Source: Melitaea cinxia
Lineage: Eukaryota > Arthropoda > Insecta > Lepidoptera > Nymphalidae
DNA: 64,000 bases
Assembly: GCF_905220565.1 (NCBI RefSeq)
Contig: NC_059404.1
Coordinates: 17,326,472 to 17,390,471 of the forward strand
Direction: 5' to 3'
Part shown: one piece after another, positions 9,715 to 18,459 of the stretch
How positions within the stretch are numbered: the stretch's first letter is position 1
How the letters are laid out: each line of letters opens with the position of its first letter
Made by a program: the position numbers and the translations under genes
The notes under the pieces: generated by a model
Database searches by the model: none
What the model was told of the DNA's origin: nothing
Seen by the model: the letters and a program-made list of their open reading frames with translations, nothing else

Positions 9715-9895
9715 TAAAACTACGCACGCTTGACTTCGGAATTAAGCTGGTGAATGCTTGACGAGAGCGTTACGAAAAGGGTAATCGGGCGAGGCGAACG
9801 GAGCAAGAGAGAGAGGTGGGAGTACTCATTTACTTTCTCTCTTTCTCTCATAACCAGTTACGTTTCATATATTTAAGACACAGCAGATCTTTAGT
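9715..9895 (+). repeat. Family F repeat
   Basis: Homologous, in reverse, to 53840-54015. Shared blocks are GGTGAATGC(T/G)TGACGA, AGCGTTAC, ATCGGGCGA, GAGCAAGAGAGAG, TTTCTCTCATA, CCAGTTA and TTAAGACACAG/TTAGACACAG. Seen only twice in this window. Its class cannot be told from these copies. Confidence 0.65.
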
Positions 9896-10066
9896 AGTAT
9901 GTCTGACTATTAATCGAGTATAATACAAGTAAACCTAACTTTACTAGGCCGTCGCAGGATTGTCGATCGTCATTAGTAAAATTACCAATTTGATAATTTT
10001 AATCGATGTATTATGTTTGATAAAGGCATGGGTAAATAAGAATGGCTGTCGTTTTTGCAAAGAACA

Positions 10067-10112
10067 TATAGGGTAACAGCACCAGTGGCCAGCCAGGAAC
10101 CAGTGGTCAGCC
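10067..10112 (+). repeat. Left terminal inverted repeat of pogo-like element
   Basis: TATAGGGTAA then ACCAGTGGCCAGCC (10081-10094) and ACCAGTGGTCAGCC (10099-10112). The first block mirrors the right end at 17150-17177. Confidence 0.8.
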
Positions 10113-10331
10113 TTTTACGTCGTTTATTGGTCATAAATATTGCTACAATAAGAATAAACGAATCACGCGTACCTAAATAGAAACTTTGATTCCTTATTGA
10201 ATAATATGTCACACGATAGATGCGTTAGGGGATCAAGGGGGAGAATTAAACTCGGTCTTACAGGTGACGGCGGTTGAAAAGAGCAGTAGAGTCAAGTCCG
10301 CCATATTTTTTACTTCGCGTGGTGTTCTCTT

Positions 10332-10495
10332 TGTAATGTTCTTGGTATTTATTAATTAAATAAATACTTAATATAGGAAAGGGTTTAATGAAAGACGTGT
10401 TCACTGTAGTTGAAGCCATAGACGGAAGGGAAGGAAATCTTTATTCCTTTTTTAATTAACCATAAATCAAAACCATAGACAATGACTACCTAACA
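10332..10495 (-). repeat. 3' LTR
   Basis: 164 bases. On the element strand it begins TGTTAGGTAG and ends CATTACA, the usual TG...CA. It contains AATAAA polyadenylation-type signals on the element strand. It matches 14966-15129 without a difference that I can see. At 164 bases it is short for Ty3-class LTRs. Confidence 0.95.
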
Positions 10496-10503
10496 CCTCC
10501 CTT
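10496..10503 (-). other. Polypurine tract
   Basis: On the element strand AAGGGAGG directly precedes the 3' LTR. Such a tract primes plus-strand DNA synthesis in LTR retrotransposons. Confidence 0.8.
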
Positions 10504-10867
10504 ACAAAGTAAATTTTTCAAAATTATCTAGTAGACGTTATACATTTACAATCCTTATATTTATACATTTACAATCCTTATATTTATCTTATATTATCTA
10601 ATACATTTTTCCTCTGAACACAAAAAAAAATACATTTAGTAGACAATTTTATTATTATGTATACATTTAGTAGACAATTTTATTATTATGTATACATTGT
10701 GCTTACAACACTATGACCAAAAGACATTTTATTTTAAGTTGACAACTATGACATAATGACAAGTAACATTTAATTTCGATTTTGACAGTGACTGTGACAA
10801 TTGACAAGTTAACATATTTAATTATTTATTAATTATTAGATTAACAAATGTACTGTGTACTACTTAA
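10504..10867 (-). repeat. 3' untranslated region of retrotransposon with two tandem duplications
   Basis: Between the gag-pol stop and the polypurine tract are two short tandem duplications. A 23-base unit is repeated at 10540-10562 and 10563-10585. A 31-base unit is repeated at 10631-10661 and 10662-10692. No open frame. The duplications may be replication slippage products. Confidence 0.75.
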
Positions 10868-13800
10868 CTAGTAAAATCTATCGGGTTTACGAATTTGACG
10901 ACCATATTTGGAACATTTTACTGGAGTAGAGGTACTGGACGACAAGGATGGATTGCAATTTGATGGAGAATGATGTGAATTAGGTGATGGCTTTGATGGA
11001 ACTTGAATAGTCTGCGAATATTTTGGCGAATGAATCTGTTCTCTATTCCTACGAAATTCACCTTCTGGACTTGAAATTATATAAGAACGTGGCTCTGGGC
11101 CTACTTTTGAAATTATTCCTGGAATCCAAGCATTATAAGCATTATTTGGCTGTTTTTTGAAGTAAACTTTTTCACCTTGTTTTAAAGAAGGAAGTGACTT
11201 TGCATGTTGATTATAATAAAGTGATGTTTTTTGTTTATACGTATCTATTTGTTGTTTTAATTTTTTATAATTAATATATTTAGGTTTCAAATTAGAATCT
11301 GAGACAGGTATCCTAGTTCTAAGTCTACGTGACATACACATTTGTGCTGGAGAATAACCACAGCTTTTAGGAGTATTTCTATATTGTAATATGGCAAGAT
11401 AGGAATCTTTTTTATCAGAATAACATTTCTTTAAGATGTTCTTTATAGTTCTTATTGAACGTTCAACTAGTCCATTTGAACGACTATGATATGGGCTAGA
11501 AGTTATATGCTGAATATCCCATTCTCTCATAAAATCACTCAGTTCTTTTGAATTAAATGGAGGACCATTGTCGCTTATGACAATATTTGGGATTCCATGA
11601 CGTGCAAAAATAGATTTTAAATGAGTAATGACACTACTAGAATTAGACGAGTTTAAAAGAACAATTTCCGGATATTTTGAAAAGTAGTCTACGACAATTA
11701 AGTATTTTTTATTATTTATTTCAAACAAATCCATACCCACTTTATTCCACGCCAAAAGTTTATAATCATGAGAGATTAGTGGTTCTTTACTATTGCTACT
11801 GCGGAATGTAAGACATATATGACACTGACTGACAAATTTTTCTATGTCTTTGTTAATGTTATGCCAATAAATTGTACCTTTAGCTAGTCTTATACAACTA
11901 TTTATACCTTGGTGACCTTCATGAATTAAATTAAGTAAATAATTACGCATATTGAACGGAATTATTATGCTCGTATCCTTGAATACAATATTATCTATGA
12001 CATATATTTGATGTTTTAAATCAAAGTATGGTTTGACTGACGGTGAAACACATCTTTTGTGTTCAGGCCAACCATTTTGACAGTATGTAATTATTTGACT
12101 TAGGACTTCATCTTTTATTGACTTTTCTTTAATTTCTTTTAGTTTTTCTTGACTGACTGATAATGTATTAATTAACATATTTATATGCAAATCTAATTCC
12201 TGATCTACTTCTTTCAAAGTTTGTTCTGACAATGCAGCTCTAGACAATGTGTCTGCTATATATAAATATTTACCAGGCTTGTACGAGACTTTAAGATCAT
12301 AAGGCTGAAGTCTTATCATGATTCTTTGTAACCTAGGTGGTATATCATAAAGAGGTTTTTTCATTAATGAAACAATTGGCTTATGGTCGGTTTCAACTAA
12401 TGTTTGACGACCGTATATGTATTGGTGAAACTTAGTACACCCAAACAATATAGCTAAGAGTTCTTTCTCAATTTGAGAATAAGATTGTTGACAAAGAGTT
12501 AATGATGCTGATGCATAGGCTATTGGTTGACTATTGTGACAAATGACAGCACCCATTGCATCTTTTGACGAATCGACTGACAGTGTAATATCTTTATTAG
12601 GGTTATAGTAAGTTAAGACTGGAGTTTTCGTTATAATTTCTTTTAAACTGTTATATTCTGTCTCATGTTCATGTGACCACGACCATTTTATGTTTTTTGA
12701 CAATAAAGACCTTAGACAAGAAGTTTTTTGAGACAAATTATCAATAAATGGACCTAAATAATTGACCATTCCTAAAAATCTTTGTAGTTCATTGACATTG
12801 CTAGGTGTAGGCATATCGCAAATTGCCTTGACTTTACTTTCATCAACTTTTACACCTTTTTGACTGAAAACATGACCTAAGTAACTAACTTCCTCTTTAC
12901 AAATTACTGATTTTTCTTTATTAAATTTAATATTAATCTCTCTAGCTCTTTTTAAAACATTTTCTAGACGTTTGTCATGAGTTTCTTTGTCAGGAGCATA
13001 TATTAAAATATCATCTATCATTATTTTTACTCCTTCCAAATCACTAAATCTTTTAACCATTTCACTATGAAAGATTTCACTAGCTGCACTAATACCAAAG
13101 GGTAGTCTTAAGAAACGATATCTCCCCTGGGGAGTGTTAAAAGTACAAAGTTTTGACGATACTTCATCCAGCAATATCATCCAGAAACCTTTATTACAAT
13201 CTAATGTACTGAAATACCTGGCACCATTCAATGTAGATCTAATTTCATCAATTGTAGGTAAAGGAAAATGAGGTCTCATGAGAGCATTATTTAATTTTTT
13301 AGGATCAATACATAATCTAAGTTTTCCATCTTTCTTTGAAGTAAGTACTAATGAATTAACCCATTCTGTAGGTTCCTCTACTTTTTTAATGATATTTTTT
13401 CTTTCTAGTGACTCTAATTCTCTTTTTAATTTATCAGCAAGACGAAATGGGACTTTCCTACAGGGATCTATGGAGGCTACGGCATCGGGTTTTAAGACAA
13501 GATGGGCTTGATAATCTTTTAAACAACCTATTCCTTCAAATAAGTCAGCATATTTGGACAAAATATCTGTTTGTACTATGTTAGACTGAAATTTGACATT
13601 ATGAATTCTTTTGATTAACTTTAACTTTTGACAAGACTCTTGACCAATGATATTTTTACACGGCAAATCAACTATATGAAATATTATATCATAAGACTGG
13701 TCATTACATATTACAGGCAAGCTACACATACCTACAGTTTGTATAACTTCTCCGCTAAATGTACTTAACTTATGATTACTTTTTTGTAAGATGTTTGTCG

Positions 13801-14923
13801 ATAAATTTAATTTTCCAAAGTCATTGAAAGATAAAATATTAGTTTCTGCACCTGTATCTAATATGAAGTTAATTACAATGTTATTAATTAATAGTTCAGT
13901 TTGAAATACACTATTTTTAGTTGAATCGCACAATAAAATTTGACTTACAAATACTTCTACATCGGAATCTGACTGACTGACAGCATGGACTTTCTTAATG
14001 GTGTGACATACCTTAGCAAAATGGTTTGGTTTTCTGCATATGTTGCAGATTACTCCTATGGCTGGACAACGAAGACGGTGTATTTGACCACAACGATGAC
14101 ATGGATTGGCTTCTTTTTTCCTGTGGGGACTTTGACTGATGACTGACGACTGACTGAGGTTGCTTCGTGACTGGCTTCTCCCCGGACTGCTCTTCCGTGA
14201 ACTTCTAAAATTGTAAAGATGTCTATTAGTTGACTCTTTTTGACTGTATACCTTTCCGACAAATGACTGTGACGTAGTAGACTGTTCCCCTTGTAGAAAT
14301 TTGGCTTGTTGTCTTGACGTTTCTAATTTTTTGGATAGATCCAGTGACTCCTGAAATGTTTTAGGATTATTGATTAGAAGTTTTTCCCTGATGTAGTTGT
14401 TATTATTGTTTAGATTCCATGAGAATACATCTTTAAGAATATTGTCGCGCAGCTCATCGAAACCACATTGTAGGCTGATGTTTTTGATGTCTGTAGCATA
14501 GGACGCAATATCTTCATCTTGACCTTGCTTTCTGTTAAAAAGTTTGTGCCTTTCCATCGTAATGTTCACCTTGGGAAGGAAATATTCTTCAAATTTCTTT
14601 AGGAGTTCATCGAAAGTGACTACATCGATGTCGACGTTAAATGAATAAAATATCTCTAATGCCTCGCTGCCGATGCATGCTAACAAAATGGCGACCTTAC
14701 GTGATTCCGACTCTTTTTCAAAGTTATTTGCCCGCATGTAAATCTTTAAATTTGTGGCAAAGTTTTTCCACGTCAGCGGCATATTTGACGAATGTACGCT
14801 GAGTTTCTCAATATTATTAATAAGTGACGAAGACGATTGTATAAGATTAGACTGACCAGCGACCGCCATGTGTCCGTCGTCTGCAGATCTTATTTTTTTC
14901 TTCGCTGATGGCGTCTGCGACAT
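10868..14923 (-). CDS. Ty3/gypsy gag-pol polyprotein, single frame, 1351 aa
   Basis: The protein encodes all functions of a retrotransposon life cycle in one frame. Gag covers about residues 1-310, with two zinc knuckles (C275-C278-H282-C286 and C293-C296-H301-C306) for RNA binding. An aspartic protease has its DTGA at 356-359. Reverse transcriptase covers about 480-690, with LPFG at 607-610 and the catalytic pair D637-D638 in MIDD. RNase H covers about 778-895, with D784, E819/E821, D846 and D891. Integrase follows, with zinc-binding H1001/H1004/C1034/C1037 and the DD35E triad D1065, D1118, E1154. The tail is Ser/Pro-rich and basic. The order RT-RNase H-integrase defines the Ty3/gypsy class. 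It resembles proteins commonly labelled K02A2.6-like. A Mag-type lineage is a guess. There is no frameshift between gag and pol, so Gag/Pol ratio must be set some other way. The start ATG lies 42 bases after the upstream LTR. Confidence 0.95.
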   Translation of the reverse strand: MSQTPSAKKKIRSADDGHMAVAGQSNLIQSSSSLINNIEKLSVHSSNMPLTWKNFATNLKIYMRANNFEKESESRKVAILLACIGSEALEIFYSFNVDIDVVTFDELLKKFEEYFLPKVNITMERHKLFNRKQGQDEDIASYATDIKNISLQCGFDELRDNILKDVFSWNLNNNNNYIREKLLINNPKTFQESLDLSKKLETSRQQAKFLQGEQSTTSQSFVGKVYSQKESTNRHLYNFRSSRKSSPGRSQSRSNLSQSSVISQSPHRKKEANPCHRCGQIHRLRCPAIGVICNICRKPNHFAKVCHTIKKVHAVSQSDSDVEVFVSQILLCDSTKNSVFQTELLINNIVINFILDTGAETNILSFNDFGKLNLSTNILQKSNHKLSTFSGEVIQTVGMCSLPVICNDQSYDIIFHIVDLPCKNIIGQESCQKLKLIKRIHNVKFQSNIVQTDILSKYADLFEGIGCLKDYQAHLVLKPDAVASIDPCRKVPFRLADKLKRELESLERKNIIKKVEEPTEWVNSLVLTSKKDGKLRLCIDPKKLNNALMRPHFPLPTIDEIRSTLNGARYFSTLDCNKGFWMILLDEVSSKLCTFNTPQGRYRFLRLPFGISAASEIFHSEMVKRFSDLEGVKIMIDDILIYAPDKETHDKRLENVLKRAREINIKFNKEKSVICKEEVSYLGHVFSQKGVKVDESKVKAICDMPTPSNVNELQRFLGMVNYLGPFIDNLSQKTSCLRSLLSKNIKWSWSHEHETEYNSLKEIITKTPVLTYYNPNKDITLSVDSSKDAMGAVICHNSQPIAYASASLTLCQQSYSQIEKELLAILFGCTKFHQYIYGRQTLVETDHKPIVSLMKKPLYDIPPRLQRIMIRLQPYDLKVSYKPGKYLYIADTLSRAALSEQTLKEVDQELDLHINMLINTLSVSQEKLKEIKEKSIKDEVLSQIITYCQNGWPEHKRCVSPSVKPYFDLKHQIYVIDNIVFKDTSIIIPFNMRNYLLNLIHEGHQGINSCIRLAKGTIYWHNINKDIEKFVSQCHICLTFRSSNSKEPLISHDYKLLAWNKVGMDLFEINNKKYLIVVDYFSKYPEIVLLNSSNSSSVITHLKSIFARHGIPNIVISDNGPPFNSKELSDFMREWDIQHITSSPYHSRSNGLVERSIRTIKNILKKCYSDKKDSYLAILQYRNTPKSCGYSPAQMCMSRRLRTRIPVSDSNLKPKYINYKKLKQQIDTYKQKTSLYYNQHAKSLPSLKQGEKVYFKKQPNNAYNAWIPGIISKVGPEPRSYIISSPEGEFRRNREQIHSPKYSQTIQVPSKPSPNSHHSPSNCNPSLSSSTSTPVKCSKYGRQIRKPDRFY

Positions 14924-14947
14924 TTTTAATATTCGTCCACTTGTTTA

Positions 14948-14965
14948 CGTTCACTTCTGACACCA
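14948..14965 (-). other. Primer-binding site, tRNA-Leu-like
   Basis: Immediately after the upstream LTR, the element strand reads TGGTGTCAGAAGTG. This is complementary to the 3' end CACTTCTGACACCA, which fits tRNA-Leu including its CCA. The tRNA would prime minus-strand synthesis. The isoacceptor cannot be settled from this alone. Confidence 0.75.
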
Positions 14966-15129
14966 TGTAATGTTCTTGGTATTTATTAATTAAATAAATA
15001 CTTAATATAGGAAAGGGTTTAATGAAAGACGTGTTCACTGTAGTTGAAGCCATAGACGGAAGGGAAGGAAATCTTTATTCCTTTTTTAATTAACCATAAA
15101 TCAAAACCATAGACAATGACTACCTAACA
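14966..15129 (-). repeat. 5' LTR
   Basis: 164 bases, apparently identical to 10332-10495. On the minus strand this copy provides the promoter for the gag-pol transcript. CTCTT follows at 15130-15134 as the target duplication. Confidence 0.95.
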
Positions 15130-15265
15130 CTCTTTAAAGGTAAGAAAAAACATGTGTTATTATTAAATGTGATAGTCTTTTATGCAATTTGACATTGTGT
15201 ATAACTTCACGTATTGAATTATATTAAATTTGAATAAAAATATCGCTGATTTACGTAAATATTGT

Positions 15266-15515
15266 AGGGGCTGACCATTGGGTACTACTTTTTTATAAAA
15301 GATCCAATGGTCGGCCCCCCGGGGCTGTTCACTGGGTTCTTGAATTATTTTTAAAATTGCGAGAAAAGGCGTCATTAGAACCGTTAAATTAAAATTTTCA
15401 AATTTAGTAAGGCATGTTCTTTCATATTCCACAAAAAACCCAGTTGTCAGCCGCATTAAACATTTTATTTTTACGCGGCTGGCCACTAGGTGTTGCTGAT
15501 CCAGTATTCAGCCCC
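15266..15515. repeat. Cluster of GGCTGACCACTGG-type motifs
   Basis: Variants lie at 15269 (GGCTGACCATTGGG), 15304 (CCAATGGTCGGCC, inverted), 15323 (GGCTGTTCACTGGG), 15438 (ACCCAGTTGTCAGCC, inverted), 15477 (GGCTGGCCACTAGG) and 15500 (TCCAGTATTCAGCC, inverted). They belong to the pogo-like element and lie just upstream of its transposase gene. Likely transposase-binding sites by analogy with subterminal repeats of other cut-and-paste elements. Confidence 0.7.
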
Positions 15516-15607
15516 AATAGACTACATTTTAGTTTTACCTCAAATAGTTATAAAATGTATTTAGGTAGTTTGTATTTCAGTAATTGAGAAGATATTTTTT
15601 GCCCAAA

Positions 15608-16270
15608 ATGCCGCCAAGACAAACTCATCCTCCAGAGAAGCGCTCTTCCACCATCGAAGCCATACGAAACGGAATGCCGATAAGAGAGGCTAGTAGAACG
15701 TTTGGAATTCTTGGAGGCACACTACAAGATCGGCTCCATCTACGTGTCCCAGAAGGCCCAAGAAAAATGGGTCCAGATTCCATTTTAAATAAAGCAGAGG
15801 AAGCTGCACTGGTAGATTTGTGTCCAAAATTAACAAAATGTGGGTTTCCTTTAAAGACTGACAATTTATTAAATACGGTCCAAGCAATAGTAAAGGCCGA
15901 TGGAAGACCTAATCCTTTCCTAAATGACAGACCAGGAAAAAAATGGCTTAAATCCTTTTTTCGAAGAAACTCTTCCTTATCTATACGAACAGCTGAAAAA
16001 ATATCTAAGGGACGAGCAGTAATAACAGAAGAATATATAAGAAAGTGGTTTCAAGACTTGACAGAGTTCTTAAAAAAACACGATGCTCTGGTATACTGTA
16101 TGATCCTATGAGAATATTTAATGGTGATGAAACAAGTTTTATGATTTGCCCCAAAACTGGAAAAGTGATTGTTCTATCTTAGAAAGAAAATTAAAACGGG
16201 AAATGATAAAAAAAAGAACACGCAGAAAAAATAGAAGCCAAACGAAGTCAAAAAGTAAGCGTGAGCACTA
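15608..16270 (+). pseudogene. Pogo-like transposase relic, catalytic core deleted
   Basis: From the ATG at 15608 the frame runs 167 codons. Residues about 12-45 form a pipsqueak-type helix-turn-helix (IREASRTFGI, then GTLQDRL). Residues about 56-125 fit a CENP-B-type second DNA-binding domain (AEEAALVDLC, RPGKKWLKSFFRRN). The frame ends at 16111 by a frameshift. The next frame (16093-16182) continues with RIFNGDETSF, where the D is the first acidic residue of the DDE catalytic triad, and stops at TAG. A third frame (16182-16270) encodes a Lys/Arg-rich tail typical of the C-terminus. The rest of the DDE domain is gone. DNA binding could survive but cutting cannot. An in-frame ATG eight codons upstream is possible, but MPPRQ matches usual starts of this family. 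Confidence 0.85.
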
Positions 16271-16916
16271 GTAAAGTAAATAAAAAGTGAACGAGGAAAA
16301 GGAAAATAGATCTTTCGTCTGTTTCGCCTCATTTCCTCAGATAGTGATTCAGTTCCTACTGACGAAACCCTATCCAAAGAAAATAAAAAAAAGTGTGGTA
16401 AAAAATCTAAGTGTATAGGGTACCGGGAAATAATGAATATCTTAATTACAAGTAACAGTTCAGATGATTAGATAGATATGAGTACAAGATAGATATCTTC
16501 GTTGATATATAAGAGAGTTGAGACATATAAAATAGGAAGATTATGGCTATGATTATTTGATTGTAAATAGATTTTACTAGATACTATTAGTAGATTTGCT
16601 AGTGACCTTTTTCTCTTTCGTGTTATGCGTATTAAACCTAAAAGAAATATTTACATCGTACCTATATAAGTATGCATAGATACTAATGTCGTTGATTATT
16701 TTATAAATAAATATTAATGTTTTAATGATGAAGTTCTAGAAAATAAGAACACAAATAAGTACTGTGATTGTTTACTTGCAATAATATTTCGGTCAGTTGA
16801 GATTTTTTTTTTGTTCTGATAATTTAGCTGTAAGAAATAAGAGAGACATAAATAATATTGTTGATTTTGATATAAATAATACTCATTTTGATCTCATGCT
16901 TATTCATAGGTATAAG

Positions 16917-16972
16917 GGCTGAATACTGGATTCATCAAGGCTGATTACTGGATTTTAGAGGCTGACCACTGG
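16917..16972. repeat. Three GGCTGA(N)2ACTGG motifs
   Basis: GGCTGAATACTGG (16917), GGCTGATTACTGG (16939) and GGCTGACCACTGG (16960), at a spacing of 21-22 bases, or two turns of the helix. They are subterminal to the right end of the pogo-like element. Confidence 0.8.
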
Positions 16973-17149
16973 CAAAAAGTGCCATATTTTGTTTGAATTT
17001 ATATATATATTTTATAAAGAGAAAGGTTGTTTTTGACGTATGTTGTTTAAAAACTATAATAAACAATTAATTCAATCATGTACTACGTTTCATTATCCGA
17101 CGAATCCTGTAAAAATGCCAGCTTTCCAAACTTCAAAAAGTTGTTATGA

Positions 17150-17177
17150 GGCTGACCACTGGTGCCATTACCCTATA
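17150..17177 (-). repeat. Right terminal inverted repeat of pogo-like element
   Basis: GGCTGACCACTGGTGCC then ATTACCCTATAT. The reverse complement matches the left end at 10067-10094 with only a few differences. Confidence 0.8.
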
Positions 17178-17342
17178 TTTGGAAAATATAATATGTTATT
17201 TACACATTTTTTTTTGTCATAGGACGGTAGGCGCTCGCGATTTGTTCTATCGACGATGATCACGGTCTCTTAATAAAGTTCGTAAGTGCCATGCTAATCG
17301 CATCGCTTACGCGTTTTGAACAGTAATCTTATATATAATATC

Positions 17343-17617
17343 CAACTAAGGTAGGCCACAGCAGGAATTTCCTGCTTAAAATATGGAGCAGCCTGACTGG
17401 GGTAGTACCTCGACCTTACAGAAGATCACAGCTAATACTGTTTTCAAGCAGTATTGTGTTCCTGTTGGTGAGTAAGGTGACCAGAGCACCAGAGGGGATT
17501 GGGGATTGGGTCGGCAACGCGCTTGCGATGCTTCTGGTGTTGCAGGCGTCTATAAGCTACGGTAATCGCTTACCATCAGGTGAGCCGTACGCTTGTTTGC
17601 CGACCTAGTGACATAAA
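17343..17617 (-). repeat. Family C repeat, near full length
   Basis: Reverse copy with GGAATTTCCTGCT, GACTGGGGTAGTACCTCGAC, GTGTTCCTGTTGGTGAG and TAATCGCTTACCATCAGGTG. Nearly the same as 41940-42212 and 50905-51185, which suggests a shared recent source. Confidence 0.85.
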
Positions 17618-17634
17618 AAAAATATATATATAAA

Positions 17635-18264
17635 CTAGCTTCTACGCGCGACTTCGTCCGCGTTGAACAGAGGCGCGCGCAATGCTTGATCATTATTTTG
17701 CTGCGATGTTATTTAAAACTGCGATATCTTCTGAGATACTCATTGAAATCGAATTATGTAAAAGGCTATTTTGTTTTAAATTAAATACTTGTAATGAATA
17801 ACGTATTTATTTAGATAAAGATTAATATCATGTTTATAAAAACATCTTCGCAAATAATGCATTATTTTAGAACGAACTTGGTTAGCATAAAAAAGGTTAT
17901 AGTGAGCCAACCTTAAAACATAGATATATGCTGTCGCAGACTTTTTTTTAGAACTTTTAAAGAGAATCAATTCTGTCATACATGGTTTTTGCGAAATTTT
18001 AACTATTTTCAAAGCGCACGCAGCGGAAGCTCTCAAAAGGAAAAAAGAACGAAAGATAAAAAGAACGAAACGAAAGATTTTGAAACATTCTTCATTGGTG
18101 CTCCGCTCCTTTTGGTCTTAGCGTGATGATATATAGCCTATAACCTTCCTCGATAAATGGGCTATCTAACACTAAAATAATTTTTCAAATCGGATCAGTA
18201 GTTTCCGAGATTAGCGCGTTCAAACAAACAAACAAACTCTTCAGCTTTATAATATTAGTATAGA
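17635..18264 (-). mobile_element. Helitron-like element (non-autonomous)
   Basis: On the minus strand it begins TCTATACTAATATTATAAAG (5' TC) and ends GCGCGTAGAAGCTAG. A GC-rich hairpin candidate (GCGGACGAAGTCGCGC) lies shortly before CTAG. The 5' TC, 3' CTAG and nearby hairpin are the marks of Helitrons. It encodes no Rep/helicase. The 86-codon open frame inside shows no motif. Confidence 0.7.
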
Positions 18265-18266
18265 TT

Positions 18267-18459
18267 TCTCGTGTCACAATGTTAGGTACAATGCTCCTCC
18301 GAAACGGCTGGACCGATTTTTATGCAATTTTGTGTACATATCGGGTTGATCTGAGAATCGGCCAACATCTATTTCTCATACCCTTAAGTCATAAGGAGGG
18401 TGGGGGGTTAAGGGGGTTAATAACATATATGGCAAAACGAAGTTAGCTGGGACAGCTAG
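18267..18459 (+). mobile_element. Helitron-like element, head-to-head with previous
   Basis: Starts near TCTCGTGTCACAATG and ends GGGACAGCTAG before T. It contains GGCTGGACCGATTTTTATG, a word typical of this class here. Its 5' end lies within a few bases of the 5' end of the minus-strand Helitron at 18264. Confidence 0.65.

Larger units (their letters stand above)
10332..15129 (-). mobile_element. Complete Ty3/gypsy-class LTR retrotransposon
   Basis: A 4,798-base element on the minus strand. Two 164-base LTRs (14966-15129 upstream, 10332-10495 downstream) are identical as far as I can compare them. The flanking five bases are CTCTT on both sides (10327-10331 and 15130-15134), which is the target duplication made by integrase. 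A primer-binding site and a polypurine tract touch the LTRs, and one unbroken gag-pol frame fills the middle. No env-like frame is present. Identical LTRs imply a recent insertion, because both are copied from one template. It lies inside an older pogo-like transposon. Confidence 0.95.
10067..17177 (+). mobile_element. Pogo-like DNA transposon carrying a nested LTR element
   Basis: The left end, TATAGGGTAACAGCACCAGT, and the right end match when one is reverse-complemented. They agree over about 30 bases with a few differences, both ending in ATATAGGGTAA and GCACCAGTGG. TA on both sides fits the TA target duplication of the Tc1/mariner/pogo group. The exact end base is ambiguous because TATATA surrounds it. 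Inside are about eleven GGCTGACCACTGG-type motifs near both ends and a transposase relic at 15608-16270. The LTR retrotransposon at 10332-15129 inserted into its left-centre part. Without that insertion the element is about 2.3 kb, typical of an internally deleted pogo-like copy. Confidence 0.8.

Noticed and set aside
13278..13511. 77-codon plus frame opposite the RT region
   Set aside because: Antisense shadow of the retrotransposon polyprotein.
14056..14262. 68-codon minus frame overlapping gag
   Set aside because: Out-of-frame shadow of the gag-pol coding sequence.
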